Source: Paenibacillus sp. CF384 (GTDB lineage: Bacteria > Bacillota > Bacilli > Paenibacillales > Paenibacillaceae). From it: a stretch of DNA of 64,000 nt. Of this stretch, positions 53,438-63,420 are shown piece after piece. Position numbers and translations under genes: made by a program. The notes below the pieces were generated by a model, which had not been told where the DNA came from, made no database searches, and worked only from the letters and a program-made list of their open reading frames with translations. Position 1 is the stretch's first letter. Every line of letters starts with the position of its first letter. Location of the stretch: assembly GCF_900106745.1 (NCBI RefSeq), contig NZ_FNNV01000005.1, positions 186,001-250,000 on the forward strand, given 5' to 3'.

Positions 53438-54097
53438 TTATGCGAATCGATACGTCCAGAATCGTTCCATTCCGAAGCGCCCTTGGATTTCCGCATCCGA
53501 TAACTTCTTGTTGCCTAACAATTCGGCTGCTTGGAACTGGGACTTATGAGCTTGAATAGACGCCATCTTCTGTTTCAAGTAAGCTTTGACGTCATTGATG
53601 ATATCGGGCTTGCCGATCTCTTGTTCGTGATTGTTGGCGAATGCCATGCAATGCACGGTCGGTCTGCGGTCGGCAGGCATTCTGGCGATTGTTCGAATTA
53701 CCGATGCCCCGCATGCGTTGTGATCGGGATGAACGCTCAGCGTCGGGTGAAACGTAATGACCAACGAAGGATTCAACTCTTCAATGAGCGCTTCGACACT
53801 TCCGTCTAACTTTGTTTTGTCCTCGAATTCGAGCATTTTATCGTGAAAACCAAGCATCCGAAGATCCTTAATCCCAATGGCGCGGCAAGAAGCTTCCAGT
53901 TCCTGCTTGCGTATGGCGGGTAGAGTGACCCTGCTCGCGAAAGGCGGTATTCCCATGTTGCGGCCCATCTCTCCTAAAGTCAAACAAGCGTAAGTGACAT
54001 TTGCCGTTCCTTGGTCGAGATGCATCGCAAGCGTCCCTGACAAGCTGAACGCTTCATCGTCCGGATGAGGAAGCACCACCAGTATGTTTCGTTTCAT
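53438..54097 (-). CDS. bshB2: Bacillithiol biosynthesis deacetylase BshB2
   Basis: A 219-aa PIG-L/LmbE-family zinc deacetylase. PHPDDEAFSLSG near 11-22 (His, Asp, Asp) and HPDHNACG near 120-127 form the metal site. BshB2 removes acetyl from GlcNAc-malate in bacillithiol synthesis, and the family also includes bacillithiol-conjugate amidases. The upstream yojF gene, its normal companion in Bacillus, supports the B2 assignment. It is 24 bp downstream of yojF. Confidence 0.92.
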   Translation of the reverse strand: MKRNILVVLPHPDDEAFSLSGTLAMHLDQGTANVTYACLTLGEMGRNMGIPPFASRVTLPAIRKQELEASCRAIGIKDLRMLGFHDKMLEFEDKTKLDGSVEALIEELNPSLVITFHPTLSVHPDHNACGASVIRTIARMPADRRPTVHCMAFANNHEQEIGKPDIINDVKAYLKQKMASIQAHKSQFQAAELLGNKKLSDAEIQGRFGMERFWTYRFA

Positions 54098-54121
54098 ATC
54101 TGTTCCAATTCTCCCTTTTCC

Positions 54122-54466
54122 TTAAAATGGTTCCCGGCTCAATTGCAGCGCTACGACGAGTTTTCCCGCAGTGTCATGCCCCGCAAGGATGAGTCTTTCG
54201 GAATCCGTCTCTTCATAGTGGGTTAGCCCCTCGGAATAAACCCAGCCCTGCTCCGTCTTCAAGCCTACGCGATAAGGTCCCTCTCCGGAAATCGAGCCGT
54301 GGGAATATCGAATAACGGCATTCGAAATAAAGGTCGCTGCCGGATGCTTCGTACGATCCAGATGCGCTGCGTAAGCTCCCGTTGTCATCTCGAGATGGAT
54401 ATATAAATCCCGATCAATAAGGATATCTATAAACTGCTGGACTTTCGTTTTGTCGATGAGCTGCAT
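54122..54466 (-). CDS. yojF: YojF-family protein (DUF1806)
   Basis: A 114-aa cytosolic protein that matches the YojF family in length and sequence (KVQQFIDILIDRDLYIHLEMTTGAYAAH, GPYRVGLKTEQGWVYSEGLTHYE). The function is unknown, but its pairing with bshB2 is widespread in Bacillales. GGAGGA lies 6 nt before ATG. First gene of the two-gene operon. Confidence 0.92.
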   Translation of the reverse strand: MQLIDKTKVQQFIDILIDRDLYIHLEMTTGAYAAHLDRTKHPAATFISNAVIRYSHGSISGEGPYRVGLKTEQGWVYSEGLTHYEETDSERLILAGHDTAGKLVVALQLSREPF

Positions 54467-54638
54467 TTTCTTCCTCCAAGCACCTATTGTATTTCCTGAT
54501 CACGAGCGACTATTCCTTCATCATGCTTGCCGCGAGTCAGAGCATTTAATCGCCTTATTACTTATTTTATCAGAATCGTTTCAAATGTAGTAATCGGCGG
54601 TTCTTTGACTGATTTGATTGGATTATCGTTACCGATAA

Positions 54639-56012
54639 TCAACCACCTCTACGCAATATTCTATATAGCATCGATGGCGAAAACAACGTCCTGACCGGAC
54701 GCAACAAGTTCATGACATAGATAAACGCATGATAAACGTCGGTATTTTGCGAGGAACGGTGAAAGATTCGGCCGGTATACCATTGAAGCAGGGAGAGTCC
54801 GAATGGCTTCTTGCCCACCACGTGAGGAAATCGAAAATCCTCTACGATCGTTATTTTCCAGACGGGGTCTATGACCTTGGCTATTCTTCTATAGAATCGC
54901 TTGGTCAATCGGGCTGAAATGCCGGTCCCCGTTGTGTCTTTCCTTCTCGCTCTATCTTTCCATTCTCGCACGAGACACTCCTCTAACGCCAACGCTTCCA
55001 TGGCAGCTACCGACATGCCTTGTCCGAAGACGGGATCAAATCGGCAGAAAGCATCCCCGATAAACAAGAATCCTTGCGGGAGATTGCGGACCTTCTCATA
55101 ATGATGGCGCACGATATAGGGAACCTTATGTACTTTGACTGCAGAGAGTGGTGCTGCTCCTTGAAGCTCGTTGTAAATCATCGCGTCCGGCAGCTTCTTC
55201 GTAAAGGCAATAAAGCTCTCGGCGTCGTTAAGATTGGCATGCGACAGCTCACTATCGTAACCGAATAACGTGAAAATATGACGATTACCCTCTATACGAC
55301 AAACCGCTCCTCCGTTTCGTTCGACAGGCGCAGAAGGATATACCAAGAGAGTGGACCAATCCCGATCGGCAGCATCTAATTGATAGATTTGACTAACATA
55401 ACAGAGATCTATTCTAACCTTCTCTTCGGGATGTTGGAGTTGATGGGTTTGAAACCATGGATGAAATCTTGAGCCATACCCGCTCGCATCGATGACCAAA
55501 TCCGCATAAAGAGACGTCGACTGTGACGAATCTGCTTCCGTTACCTGTACCCCAAGGATCATGTTCTTCTTCTCATCGTATATAGGTTCCAGCGCCAGCA
55601 TGTTACATCGGATACGCAAGTTCGAATTCTTCTCCGCTTGAAGTCGAATATGATGTTCCAGAAAAGGGCGACTTTGAAGATGAACCACGATATCCCCAAC
55701 AAATCTCTTCTTCCATACGCCGTGATGAAACCAGTTGAGATCCTTGGAACCATTGATACCGGTCGAACCATCTTCCATCATCGCCTGGACAATACCGGGA
55801 AACAGCTGCTCCAGTGCTTGTTCCCCACCTTTGAGCAAAGCATGAAGATGATAGCTTTGAGGGACTTCCTTTCTGGGTTGTTTATCGTGAGGCTCTGCGC
55901 CTCTTTCCAATAAGGTAACTTCTTCAAAGTAACGACATAACACTTGGGCAGAACAAAGTCCGGCTATTCCGGAACCTATAACGACAGCATGCGCTCCTAG
56001 TTTTCGAGTCAT
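54639..56012 (-). CDS. FAD-dependent oxidoreductase/monooxygenase-like protein
   Basis: A Rossmann FAD-binding start HAVVIGSGIAGLCSAQVLCRYFEEVTLLERG (GXGXXG plus acidic strand end), DLVIDASGYGSRFHPW in the middle and a GFLFIGDAFCRFDPVFGQGMSVAAMEA motif (GD...P..GQG) place it in the group I flavin monooxygenase/geranylgeranyl-reductase superfamily. About 457 aa from the ATG at 56012; GTG 56024 (GGAGG 5 nt upstream) or ATG 56036 are other starts. No signal peptide or clear membrane helix. Substrate unknown; a secondary-metabolite or lipid hydroxylase is possible. Confidence 0.8.
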   Translation of the reverse strand: MTRKLGAHAVVIGSGIAGLCSAQVLCRYFEEVTLLERGAEPHDKQPRKEVPQSYHLHALLKGGEQALEQLFPGIVQAMMEDGSTGINGSKDLNWFHHGVWKKRFVGDIVVHLQSRPFLEHHIRLQAEKNSNLRIRCNMLALEPIYDEKKNMILGVQVTEADSSQSTSLYADLVIDASGYGSRFHPWFQTHQLQHPEEKVRIDLCYVSQIYQLDAADRDWSTLLVYPSAPVERNGGAVCRIEGNRHIFTLFGYDSELSHANLNDAESFIAFTKKLPDAMIYNELQGAAPLSAVKVHKVPYIVRHHYEKVRNLPQGFLFIGDAFCRFDPVFGQGMSVAAMEALALEECLVREWKDRARRKDTTGTGISARLTKRFYRRIAKVIDPVWKITIVEDFRFPHVVGKKPFGLSLLQWYTGRIFHRSSQNTDVYHAFIYVMNLLRPVRTLFSPSMLYRILRRGG

Positions 56013-56115
56013 CTTCGCCTTCACCGCCCCCTCCATGAGAATTTAACGATGGTATTCAACAAATAACCTTCATTTCCTTCTGCTGCACGATCACCGCCCA
56101 GTTCTCCGCCTAAAC

Positions 56116-56146
56116 AGAAAACCCGCCAGGCCGGAGGCCTGACGGG
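56116..56146 (-). terminator. Intrinsic terminator of the second ABC operon
   Basis: CCCGTCAGGCC and GGCCTGGCGGG form an 11-bp stem with a 3-nt loop, then TTTTCTGTTT on the minus strand, 20 bp past the binding-protein stop codon. Confidence 0.9.
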
Positions 56147-56167
56147 TACATTCAACTAACAGTTCTA

Positions 56168-57676
56168 CTACTTCGAAGCAAGGAAAGCGTTCAATTGCTT
56201 TTGCTTCTCTTTGAGTACTTTATCCAGTCCGTTCGCTTTCTCTTTCTTCTGGAATTCCGCCGCTTTCGAAGGATCGATTGCGCCTGTTTCCAGACCTGCG
56301 ATGTATTTGCTGCGTACGGTTACGAGCGCGGCTACTTGCGATTTCACCGGCTGCGCGTTGAACGTGAAGCCAAGCGCAGGCGACAGCTTCGCGCCTTTGT
56401 TGAACTTCTTGAACTGTGCCCATTTATCCGGTGCTTCCGTATTCCATACATAGTTCAAGAATTGGTTACCGAACATCCATGTCGCGCCTGGATTGTAGTT
56501 CGCGGCATCCGGACCTGGTTTAATGATTTCAGTCGACACTTTCTCGTAATGCTGGCCTTGAATACCGAAGTTCAGCAAGTTATTCAAGTATTTATCGGAG
56601 TGGAGCAGGTTGATGAACATCATCGCACGTGCCGGATTTTTGGAAGTCGTGGAAATACCCAGCATGGAACCTGCGGTTTCGCCCGTTGATACAGTGCGCT
56701 CCGTCATGTTGATCTGCTGCAGCTTGCCTGCCAAATTCGCGGCAATCGCCATCTCGGCGTCTTTACCCGGCTTCAAGGAGGACACGATCATGAACACATT
56801 GCCCTTCTTCAAGGCATCCTGTCCGGACAATTGCGTCGTTGCCGCGTCTTTGTTGATGTAGCCTTTCTTGAATAAACTGCGTGTCAATTTCAATTGGTCC
56901 ATATACTGCTTATCGTCGAAGCGTGTAATGACTTTCGTGCTTGTGCCGTCTTTGCGGATCAGCCCTTCAATCGTCGTATCGCCTAGGTAATCCTGCTGGC
57001 TGAAATAGTGCGAGTTGAAGGTTTCGCCGTCACGCAGGAACAATGGCGTCATGCTTGGCATTTTCGCTTTAACCTTCGCCAGGATCGGAACAAGATCATT
57101 TACCGATTTCACTGCATTCAATTGAGCGGTCAAGCCGAGCTTGCTGGCAATATCTTTGCGGTAGATGACGCCGCCTTGCGCTGCCAATTCTTTGTTAGTC
57201 GGCACGCCGTAGTTATGCCCGTTTACTTTGGCTCCCGCAAGGAATGCCGGATCAAGCGATTTCGTGATGTCTTTGCCGTATTTGCTTAGCAAATTACCGG
57301 CCGGACCTTTCGCATCGTCAAGCGCAAGGAACACTTTCTTCGCCACATCGTTAGCATGGCCGTTCCATTGTGCCGTGAAGATGACGTCCATCGGCTCGCG
57401 GCTTGCTTTGAGCAGGTTCATCTTGCTGTCCCATTGACCCCAATCGATCGGGATGAGATCAATCGTCGCGTTGATTTTGTCTGTCAGATATCTGCTCATT
57501 TTCGCTTCGATCTGGGCTTCGTCTTTGGCAGGTGAGCCCGGATAGTACAATGTAAGTTTGTAAGGATCCAGCGTGCTGCTACCAGCGGCGCTGGCAACCG
57601 GTAACGCGGATAGAACAAGGCTTCCGCCCAAAATCAGAGAGATGCTTTTTCCCAGCTTGCTTTTTCCTTTGAACAT
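56168..57676 (-). CDS. ABC transporter substrate-binding protein, LplA/YtcQ-like
   Basis: A 502-aa extracellular solute-binding protein. The signal peptide KSISLILGGSLVLSALPVASA ends in an AXA-type site, and there is no Cys, so a lipid anchor is absent, unlike most Gram-positive binding proteins. The fold is that of family-1 binding proteins of the LplA type. GGGAGG lies 9 nt upstream of ATG. Last gene of a kinase/regulator/permease/permease unit and ended by a good terminator; a 126-bp gap separates it from the permease gene. Confidence 0.88.
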   Translation of the reverse strand: MFKGKSKLGKSISLILGGSLVLSALPVASAAGSSTLDPYKLTLYYPGSPAKDEAQIEAKMSRYLTDKINATIDLIPIDWGQWDSKMNLLKASREPMDVIFTAQWNGHANDVAKKVFLALDDAKGPAGNLLSKYGKDITKSLDPAFLAGAKVNGHNYGVPTNKELAAQGGVIYRKDIASKLGLTAQLNAVKSVNDLVPILAKVKAKMPSMTPLFLRDGETFNSHYFSQQDYLGDTTIEGLIRKDGTSTKVITRFDDKQYMDQLKLTRSLFKKGYINKDAATTQLSGQDALKKGNVFMIVSSLKPGKDAEMAIAANLAGKLQQINMTERTVSTGETAGSMLGISTTSKNPARAMMFINLLHSDKYLNNLLNFGIQGQHYEKVSTEIIKPGPDAANYNPGATWMFGNQFLNYVWNTEAPDKWAQFKKFNKGAKLSPALGFTFNAQPVKSQVAALVTVRSKYIAGLETGAIDPSKAAEFQKKEKANGLDKVLKEKQKQLNAFLASK

Positions 57677-57802
57677 GCGGTAGTGCCTCCCTTATTAGTT
57701 TAAATGCTCTGTATACTCAACCGGATGAACCGGAACGAGCCAATGTAAGAACACCACGAGCCTGTGTGCCTGACTGCTTGCCATTGTATCTGCGGATGAC
57801 CG

Positions 57803-58738
57803 CTATCCTTTAACTGCGCCGACAGTCAATCCCTTGATGAAGTACCGCTGGAAGAACGGGTAAGCAAACACGATCGGACCAATTCCGACAACCGCCATAG
57901 CCATGGTCACGGTCTCTGTAGGCAGCTGGTAGTCCGGATTCTGAGCCAGAATCGCCGAGTAAGCTGACGAGTTAGCACTCAGGAATGTAATATCGAGCAG
58001 CGCTTGATACATGCGGTACTGGATAGTGTACAAACTGTCCTCATTGATGAACAATAAGCTAAGGTACCAGTCGTTCCAATAACTCAGCGTACAGAACAAG
58101 CCTACCGTCGCTAATACCGGCAAGGACAGCGGCAGTACGATTTGAGCAAAAATCCGCCACTCGCCTGAGCCATCAATCTTGGCCGATTCCAAAAGTGCCG
58201 GCGGCACCGAGTTCGTGAAGAAGGTACGCAAGATGAGTACGAAGAAGGGCTGAACGAACATCGGAATCATGAGCGCCCATATGTTATCCCGCAGGTGAAA
58301 CCCTTGTGTATACAGCAAGTAGAAGGGAACCAGCCCGCTGTTAAATAGGAGCGTAAAGAACATAATGAAGGAAAACACCTTACGATGCTTGAAATCCGTT
58401 CTGGATATCGGATAGGCATACAGCGACATCGTGATGAGAGCAATCAGTGTGCCGACCACCGTAACGAAGAACGAGTTGCCGTACGATCGAAGGATGCTCT
58501 GCCAATCGCTGAGCAGAAAATCATAGGCCGATGCACTGAACTGCTCAGGCCAGAGCTTATAGCCATTAACCAGAACCAGATTCTCATCGGAGAATGATAC
58601 GGCAATGACGAGCACCAGCGGCAGCACGCATAAGAGCGTGTAAATCCAGAAGAATCCGTTGATAAAGAAATTTGGAAGGCTCGATATTTCATGCAGACCC
58701 TTTTTCCGTTTGGTCATAACCGTCGTCGCCATTCGCAT
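57803..58738 (-). CDS. Carbohydrate ABC permease, YtcP-type
   Basis: A 311-aa protein with six hydrophobic segments and the EAA loop PPALLESAKIDGSGEWRIFAQ (about 193-213). FINGFFWIYTLLCVLPLVLVIAVSFSDE near the N-terminus and the YFIKGLTVGAVKG end are typical for YtcP partners of LplB. AGGAGG lies 4 nt before ATG 58738 (10 nt before 58732). It starts 9 bp after the LplB-type gene. Confidence 0.93.
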   Translation of the reverse strand: MRMATTVMTKRKKGLHEISSLPNFFINGFFWIYTLLCVLPLVLVIAVSFSDENLVLVNGYKLWPEQFSASAYDFLLSDWQSILRSYGNSFFVTVVGTLIALITMSLYAYPISRTDFKHRKVFSFIMFFTLLFNSGLVPFYLLYTQGFHLRDNIWALMIPMFVQPFFVLILRTFFTNSVPPALLESAKIDGSGEWRIFAQIVLPLSLPVLATVGLFCTLSYWNDWYLSLLFINEDSLYTIQYRMYQALLDITFLSANSSAYSAILAQNPDYQLPTETVTMAMAVVGIGPIVFAYPFFQRYFIKGLTVGAVKG

Positions 58739-58747
58739 GTATCCTCC

Positions 58748-59746
58748 TTAGAACAAGGCATCGTCTCTGCTGATCCGACGAATGACCAAATTTGATAGCA
58801 GCACCAGCACGAATCCGACGACCGCTTGGTACAAGCCGGCGGCAGATGACATCCCGATATCCCCGCTTACGATAAATCCTTGGTACACGTAAGTATCAAT
58901 GACGAGCGTCGTGTCGTAGAGAATGCCTGAATTACGAGTAACTTGAAAGAACAATCCGAAGTCCGAGTAGAAAATACGGCCAATCTGGAGGAACGTAAGG
59001 ATGATAATGACAGGCCTAATCAATGGAATCGTAATGCTGAAGATCTGGCGCCATTTGGAAGCACCGTCAATCGTTGCCGCTTCATAATACTCGTTGTCGA
59101 TCCCGATAATGGCCGCGAGGAAGATGACCGCATAATAGCCGATACCTTTCCAAGTATTAATGATGGGCAGAATGAACGGCCACCACTTGGACTCCGTATA
59201 CCAATCTACAGGCTCGATCCCAAGCGCTGGCAGTACGAATTTGTTGAAGATGCCGATATCCGGATTTAAGAAAGCGTATACAAGATAGGAAATGACGACC
59301 ATCGAGAGAAAGTAAGGCAGGAACATCGCCGTCTGGTGAAGCTTTGCCAATCGGCGGTTTCGCATGGCGTTGAAGAGAAGCGCGAGCGTAACGCCGATAA
59401 CCAGATTCAAGACGATAAAGACCGCATTATAAGCAAGCGTGTTTCGGGTGATGGTCCAAGCGTCGGTCGTGCTGAACAAATAATTGAAGTTCTCCAAACC
59501 CACCCATTTGCTCTCCAGGAAACTCTTGATGAAGCTTGTTGAGGTATACTCAATTTGTTTGAAAGCGATTAAAGAGCCGATCATTGGCAGGTAATTGTTC
59601 ATCAACAACACGAGCAGCGCGGGAGCCATCATAATATAGAAAGCTCCGTATCTCTTCCAATAGCCAATGTTCTGCTTCGTTCGTGTTCTAGGCGCCTTCG
59701 CCTTCGCTACGACTTCCGCGGCTTCCGTTGAAGGAGTCATCCCCAT
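58748..59746 (-). CDS. Sugar ABC permease, LplB-type
   Basis: About 332 aa from ATG 59746 (GAAAGG 6 nt upstream); the frame is open to 59824. KRYGAFYIMMAPALLVLLMNNYLPMIG starts the first helix after a long charged N-terminus rich in Ala/Lys. EAA loop: EYYEAATIDGASKWRQIFSITIP. Six membrane segments. The pair with YtcP-type permease plus LplA-type binding protein is a CUT1 importer for oligosaccharides. Confidence 0.92.
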   Translation of the reverse strand: MGMTPSTEAAEVVAKAKAPRTRTKQNIGYWKRYGAFYIMMAPALLVLLMNNYLPMIGSLIAFKQIEYTSTSFIKSFLESKWVGLENFNYLFSTTDAWTITRNTLAYNAVFIVLNLVIGVTLALLFNAMRNRRLAKLHQTAMFLPYFLSMVVISYLVYAFLNPDIGIFNKFVLPALGIEPVDWYTESKWWPFILPIINTWKGIGYYAVIFLAAIIGIDNEYYEAATIDGASKWRQIFSITIPLIRPVIIILTFLQIGRIFYSDFGLFFQVTRNSGILYDTTLVIDTYVYQGFIVSGDIGMSSAAGLYQAVVGFVLVLLSNLVIRRISRDDALF

Positions 59747-59867
59747 AACCATCCTTTCGTTCTCTTGTACTCTCATTGTATAGGGCGGGAACCTACTCCA
59801 TCTATCTACTGAGATGACGCACATAGCACTCTGGTGACATTGGAGAACAGAAAAGTGCTAGTTCCAT

Positions 59868-61487
59868 TTAGCGTAAATTCTGGTGCTTCTTGCGGTACTC
59901 TTGGGGGGATAATCCGGTCATCTTCTTGAATAGCTTGGCAAAATAAGAGAAGTGGACATAACCGACCTCTTCGGCAATGTTGCTTACTTTGTCGTTCGTA
60001 TCGACCAGGCAGCGCTTCGCGCGTTCGATGCGCAGCTCCGTCATGTAGTCCGACAAGGAAAATCCCGTCTCCTTGCGAAATAATCGCGATAAATAGGCCG
60101 GGTTGCGATAGACATGCGCAGCAATGTCGTCCCGCGTCAATTCCGTATGCAGTTGCTCTTGAATAAATGTCTTCACCTTCGCAATGACGGCGGATGCATC
60201 GCGCGGACGCTCTGCCAATGCTTGTCCCATCTTGGTTGCCATTCTCCCCGCACAAACCATCAGCTGCTGGGAATTGCGAGCGGCTTGAATGTCTTTCATT
60301 TCAGCAGCAGTAAACACGTCGTAGATCGAGAAGCCTTTGCGATAGGCTGCGCCGTACATCATGTTCAGGAAACCATAATGAAACAGCTCCAGCGCTTCAC
60401 GGCTTGCTTGCTCAGTCTGCCAGCGTTTCAACGTCTCTTCCAATTGGACGATCAGCTGTTCATGTCCGCCATTATCGAGCAGCGCCCCCCAGTCGGTAAA
60501 AGATGGTATCGGAATACCCGAATCCGTCCCGACCGCTTCATAACCCGCTTGTGCTCCCGCATCCTGTACAGATTGAGGTGCCGATACATTGGCTCGCTCC
60601 AATTGCTGCAATCGTTCGAGTGCGGCTGCTAGTCCGCCGATCGCTGCCGGCTCTCCCACGTAACAGGAAACTCTGCAGTGAAAATAGTGCTGGCATGCCT
60701 GCACGTACTCGGCACATCTCCGAAGCAACCCATCACGATCAACCAGATCGCTGTCACTCAGATAGAGCAGCGCCATATTGAGCTCATTTCGGTCCTGCAG
60801 CACCGTACCCGGCCAATTCCCGAGGATGATCTCCGCAGCCGATTTGCGCAGTGCATACTCCATGATGTTCTCGTCACGCGCATCCAATTCGATATCCCAT
60901 TGCTCGATACTAAGCAGAACAGGAAGAACCTTGCTGCTTGCCGATAGAGGTATTTGATAGGATTCCAACTGGCGATGGAGTCGTTCCGGGGACAGCCTCA
61001 CTCGGCCTGCCAGCAGTTCTTGCCAGAACCGTTCTACCAAGATCGGAAGCTGGCTTGTCCATTGCCTGCGGTTCGCATCCACCAATTCTTCGACTTGGAG
61101 CCGTTCTCTTCGCATGCCGATCTCGGTGATCGCACGTTTCACAAGCGCCTTCAGATCGTCATGATCAACCGGCTTCAAGATATAGTCAAAGCAGCCATTA
61201 TGCATAGCCTCCTGCGCATAATCGAATCGCGCATGTCCCGTGAGGAATATCGTCAGTGTCTGCGGCTTGTTATCCCGAATCCAGCGGAGCAGCTCCAGTC
61301 CGTTCATACCGGGCATTTCGATATCGGATATCACCAAGTCCACGGGATGCTCTTCTAACACCTTGATGGATTGGGACACATCCTCGGCCTCCCAGATGGA
61401 CTGAATAGGTAAGTCACTCCAGTCGATACCTTGTGCGATTCCCTTCAGTGCGTAAATCTCATCATCTACAACGAGCATGTTCACCAT
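59868..61487 (-). CDS. YesN-type response regulator, AraC-family DNA-binding
   Basis: A 539-aa regulator. The receiver domain (1-120) has LVISDIEMPGMNGLELLRW with the phospho-acceptor Asp; a long middle region is followed by AraC helix-turn-helix domains (about 435-535: LTRDDIAAHVYRNPAYLSRLFRKETGFSLSDYM, VSNIAEEVGYVHFSYFAKLFKKMTGLSPQEYR). GGAGAG lies 8 nt before ATG. It is 30 bp downstream of its kinase gene and 121 bp upstream of the transporter genes it probably activates. Confidence 0.94.
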   Translation of the reverse strand: MVNMLVVDDEIYALKGIAQGIDWSDLPIQSIWEAEDVSQSIKVLEEHPVDLVISDIEMPGMNGLELLRWIRDNKPQTLTIFLTGHARFDYAQEAMHNGCFDYILKPVDHDDLKALVKRAITEIGMRRERLQVEELVDANRRQWTSQLPILVERFWQELLAGRVRLSPERLHRQLESYQIPLSASSKVLPVLLSIEQWDIELDARDENIMEYALRKSAAEIILGNWPGTVLQDRNELNMALLYLSDSDLVDRDGLLRRCAEYVQACQHYFHCRVSCYVGEPAAIGGLAAALERLQQLERANVSAPQSVQDAGAQAGYEAVGTDSGIPIPSFTDWGALLDNGGHEQLIVQLEETLKRWQTEQASREALELFHYGFLNMMYGAAYRKGFSIYDVFTAAEMKDIQAARNSQQLMVCAGRMATKMGQALAERPRDASAVIAKVKTFIQEQLHTELTRDDIAAHVYRNPAYLSRLFRKETGFSLSDYMTELRIERAKRCLVDTNDKVSNIAEEVGYVHFSYFAKLFKKMTGLSPQEYRKKHQNLR

Positions 61488-61517
61488 TATTTTCGCTCTC
61501 CTTCGTATGCCAGTCCG

Positions 61518-63290
61518 TTATTCATTGCCCTCGAACGTAGTAGGCCTCTCTACAGGAAGGCGCATCTGCACGACAGCCCCTCCCGGTTTCCCGTTCATGA
61601 ACGTGATTCCGCCTTCATTGCCGTACAGCATACGGAACCGATGAAGGATATTCCAGATTCCCAGATGAAGCTCGCCTGAGCCTTCAATTTCTACACCGTC
61701 GCGCAGCCCTTCCAGAACGGACTCCGGAAACCCCGGGCCATTGTCAATGATCGTCAGCTTAATGAATCTCCCGGCATCCTCTTCATCTTGTTCGGAGTAA
61801 ATGCCGATGCGGAAAGGCATGCCATCCTGAACTCTCTTATTAAACCCATGAATGACCGAGTTCTCGACAAAAGGCTGCAGCAATAAAGGCGAGATCGGCA
61901 CCGATGCATGCTCGGGCAGCATCTGGATTTCATATTCCAGCTTCGTCACGTAGCGGATTTTCTGGATTTCCAGGTAATGCTCGATATGCCGGATTTCATC
62001 TTCCAGGGAAACTACGGCGCGATGTCCTAGCATGACGAAACGGAAGTAGTCCGCTAAGTGCAGGCTCATTTTCTGAACGAGCTTGTAGTCCTTTAAGGCG
62101 GCCAAATTATAAATAATGTTCAAGCTGTTCATATAGAAATGAGGATTGATCTGAATCTGCAGATGCTTGTACTCCGCTTTCTGCACCCGAATCTGCTCCT
62201 CGTACACGTCGATCTTCAGCTTCTCGATTTGCTCGGCCATTTGGTTGAACGTCCCTGACATAAAGGCAAATTCACTATTGTCGGTGTTAACCGGCATTCT
62301 GACGTTGAACTGCCCTTGACCCAGCTTCCGCATGCCTCGAACGAGTCCAACAAGCGGCTTGAACATGACCCGCTGTAAGAATAACAAGTATAAGGATAGG
62401 ACGATGGCGACGGTGAGCGGAATCCAGATGTAGAGCATCTTTTGGAAATAGGGGAGGTTTTTCAAAATATACGTTTCCGGAATGACGATCATATAGTGGA
62501 TATCCGAAATGGAGGAAGGCTGTGTAATGACGAGAAAATGATTCTGGTTCCACGTCGTCCTGTCTTGCTTCGTCATTTCCACAATATCCTTCTGCACGAT
62601 GGATTCCTGCACAACCGGCAAGGGGGAGTTGGTTAGCGGATTGCCCGCCGGGTCCACGACGAACGCAGCCCCATCGGGGCCAACATCGAATTTATTCAAT
62701 TCCTCGTTTAACCGATCGACTTGCACAAGCGCGCCGATATAGACGCCTGAGCCAAGGTCAACGGTTTTGATGAGATAATTGGTATCGTTCGGAATGGAGA
62801 AACGCTCCCAGCGCTGCGTCTCTTCCGGCAGATCCTTAGAGGCGAGATTCGTGGTATAGTCCAGCAGCGCGGATTGCACCTCCGCGAAGTGAAAGCTGTA
62901 CTGCGTGGCGAAGAACATGTCGTCGTCCTTGCGGGAGTAAACGAAGAAAGTATCTACTTTATTGTAATAACCGGTATCCAGCAGGAAACGTCTCGTCAGC
63001 TCCATCTTCACCATCGTATAGTCCGAGTCTTCTTCGGCCAATGACAGCTCCTGCAGCGATTGAATGTTGGGGTCGCCCTGCATCCGGTACAAATAACGCA
63101 TCGTTTCCTGCAATATTGCGTCATTGTTCTGCACTTGCTGCTCCATCAGCTTGTTGTAATGGAGCGAGATTTGTTCACGCACGACTTTAGTCGCATAGAC
63201 GTTATTGTAGACAAGAAAGAGCACCATAGGTGCAGTCATCAGCAGAAAGCCGAAGACGATCTTAAAACGAACCGACTGCCAAAACGGCAT
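61518..63290 (-). CDS. YesM-type sensor histidine kinase
   Basis: A 590-aa membrane kinase. First helix about 8-30, extracellular dCache-type sensor (about 35-285), second helix near 290-310, HAMP (QRVMFKPLVGLVRGMRKLGQGQFNVRMP), His box QIQINPHFYMNSLNII (His near 377), and ATPase domain with LLQPFVENSVIHGF and DNGPGFPESV. First gene of the five-gene unit. GGTGGAG precedes ATG. Confidence 0.94.
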   Translation of the reverse strand: MPFWQSVRFKIVFGFLLMTAPMVLFLVYNNVYATKVVREQISLHYNKLMEQQVQNNDAILQETMRYLYRMQGDPNIQSLQELSLAEEDSDYTMVKMELTRRFLLDTGYYNKVDTFFVYSRKDDDMFFATQYSFHFAEVQSALLDYTTNLASKDLPEETQRWERFSIPNDTNYLIKTVDLGSGVYIGALVQVDRLNEELNKFDVGPDGAAFVVDPAGNPLTNSPLPVVQESIVQKDIVEMTKQDRTTWNQNHFLVITQPSSISDIHYMIVIPETYILKNLPYFQKMLYIWIPLTVAIVLSLYLLFLQRVMFKPLVGLVRGMRKLGQGQFNVRMPVNTDNSEFAFMSGTFNQMAEQIEKLKIDVYEEQIRVQKAEYKHLQIQINPHFYMNSLNIIYNLAALKDYKLVQKMSLHLADYFRFVMLGHRAVVSLEDEIRHIEHYLEIQKIRYVTKLEYEIQMLPEHASVPISPLLLQPFVENSVIHGFNKRVQDGMPFRIGIYSEQDEEDAGRFIKLTIIDNGPGFPESVLEGLRDGVEIEGSGELHLGIWNILHRFRMLYGNEGGITFMNGKPGGAVVQMRLPVERPTTFEGNE

Positions 63291-63420
63291 AGAACTCCAC
63301 CCTCGCTGATAGCATTAAAATCCACTACCAGCATACCGCACGCCAATGAAAGCGGCAACAAAATATCCCGGCCGCTCTTGCCGCCCCCAGCTATCTACCT
63401 AAGGAAACAGTGGCAAATCG

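Noticed and set aside
59806-60255. Minus-strand frame of 149 aa inside the second response regulator
   Set aside because: Out-of-frame shadow of the AraC domain region.
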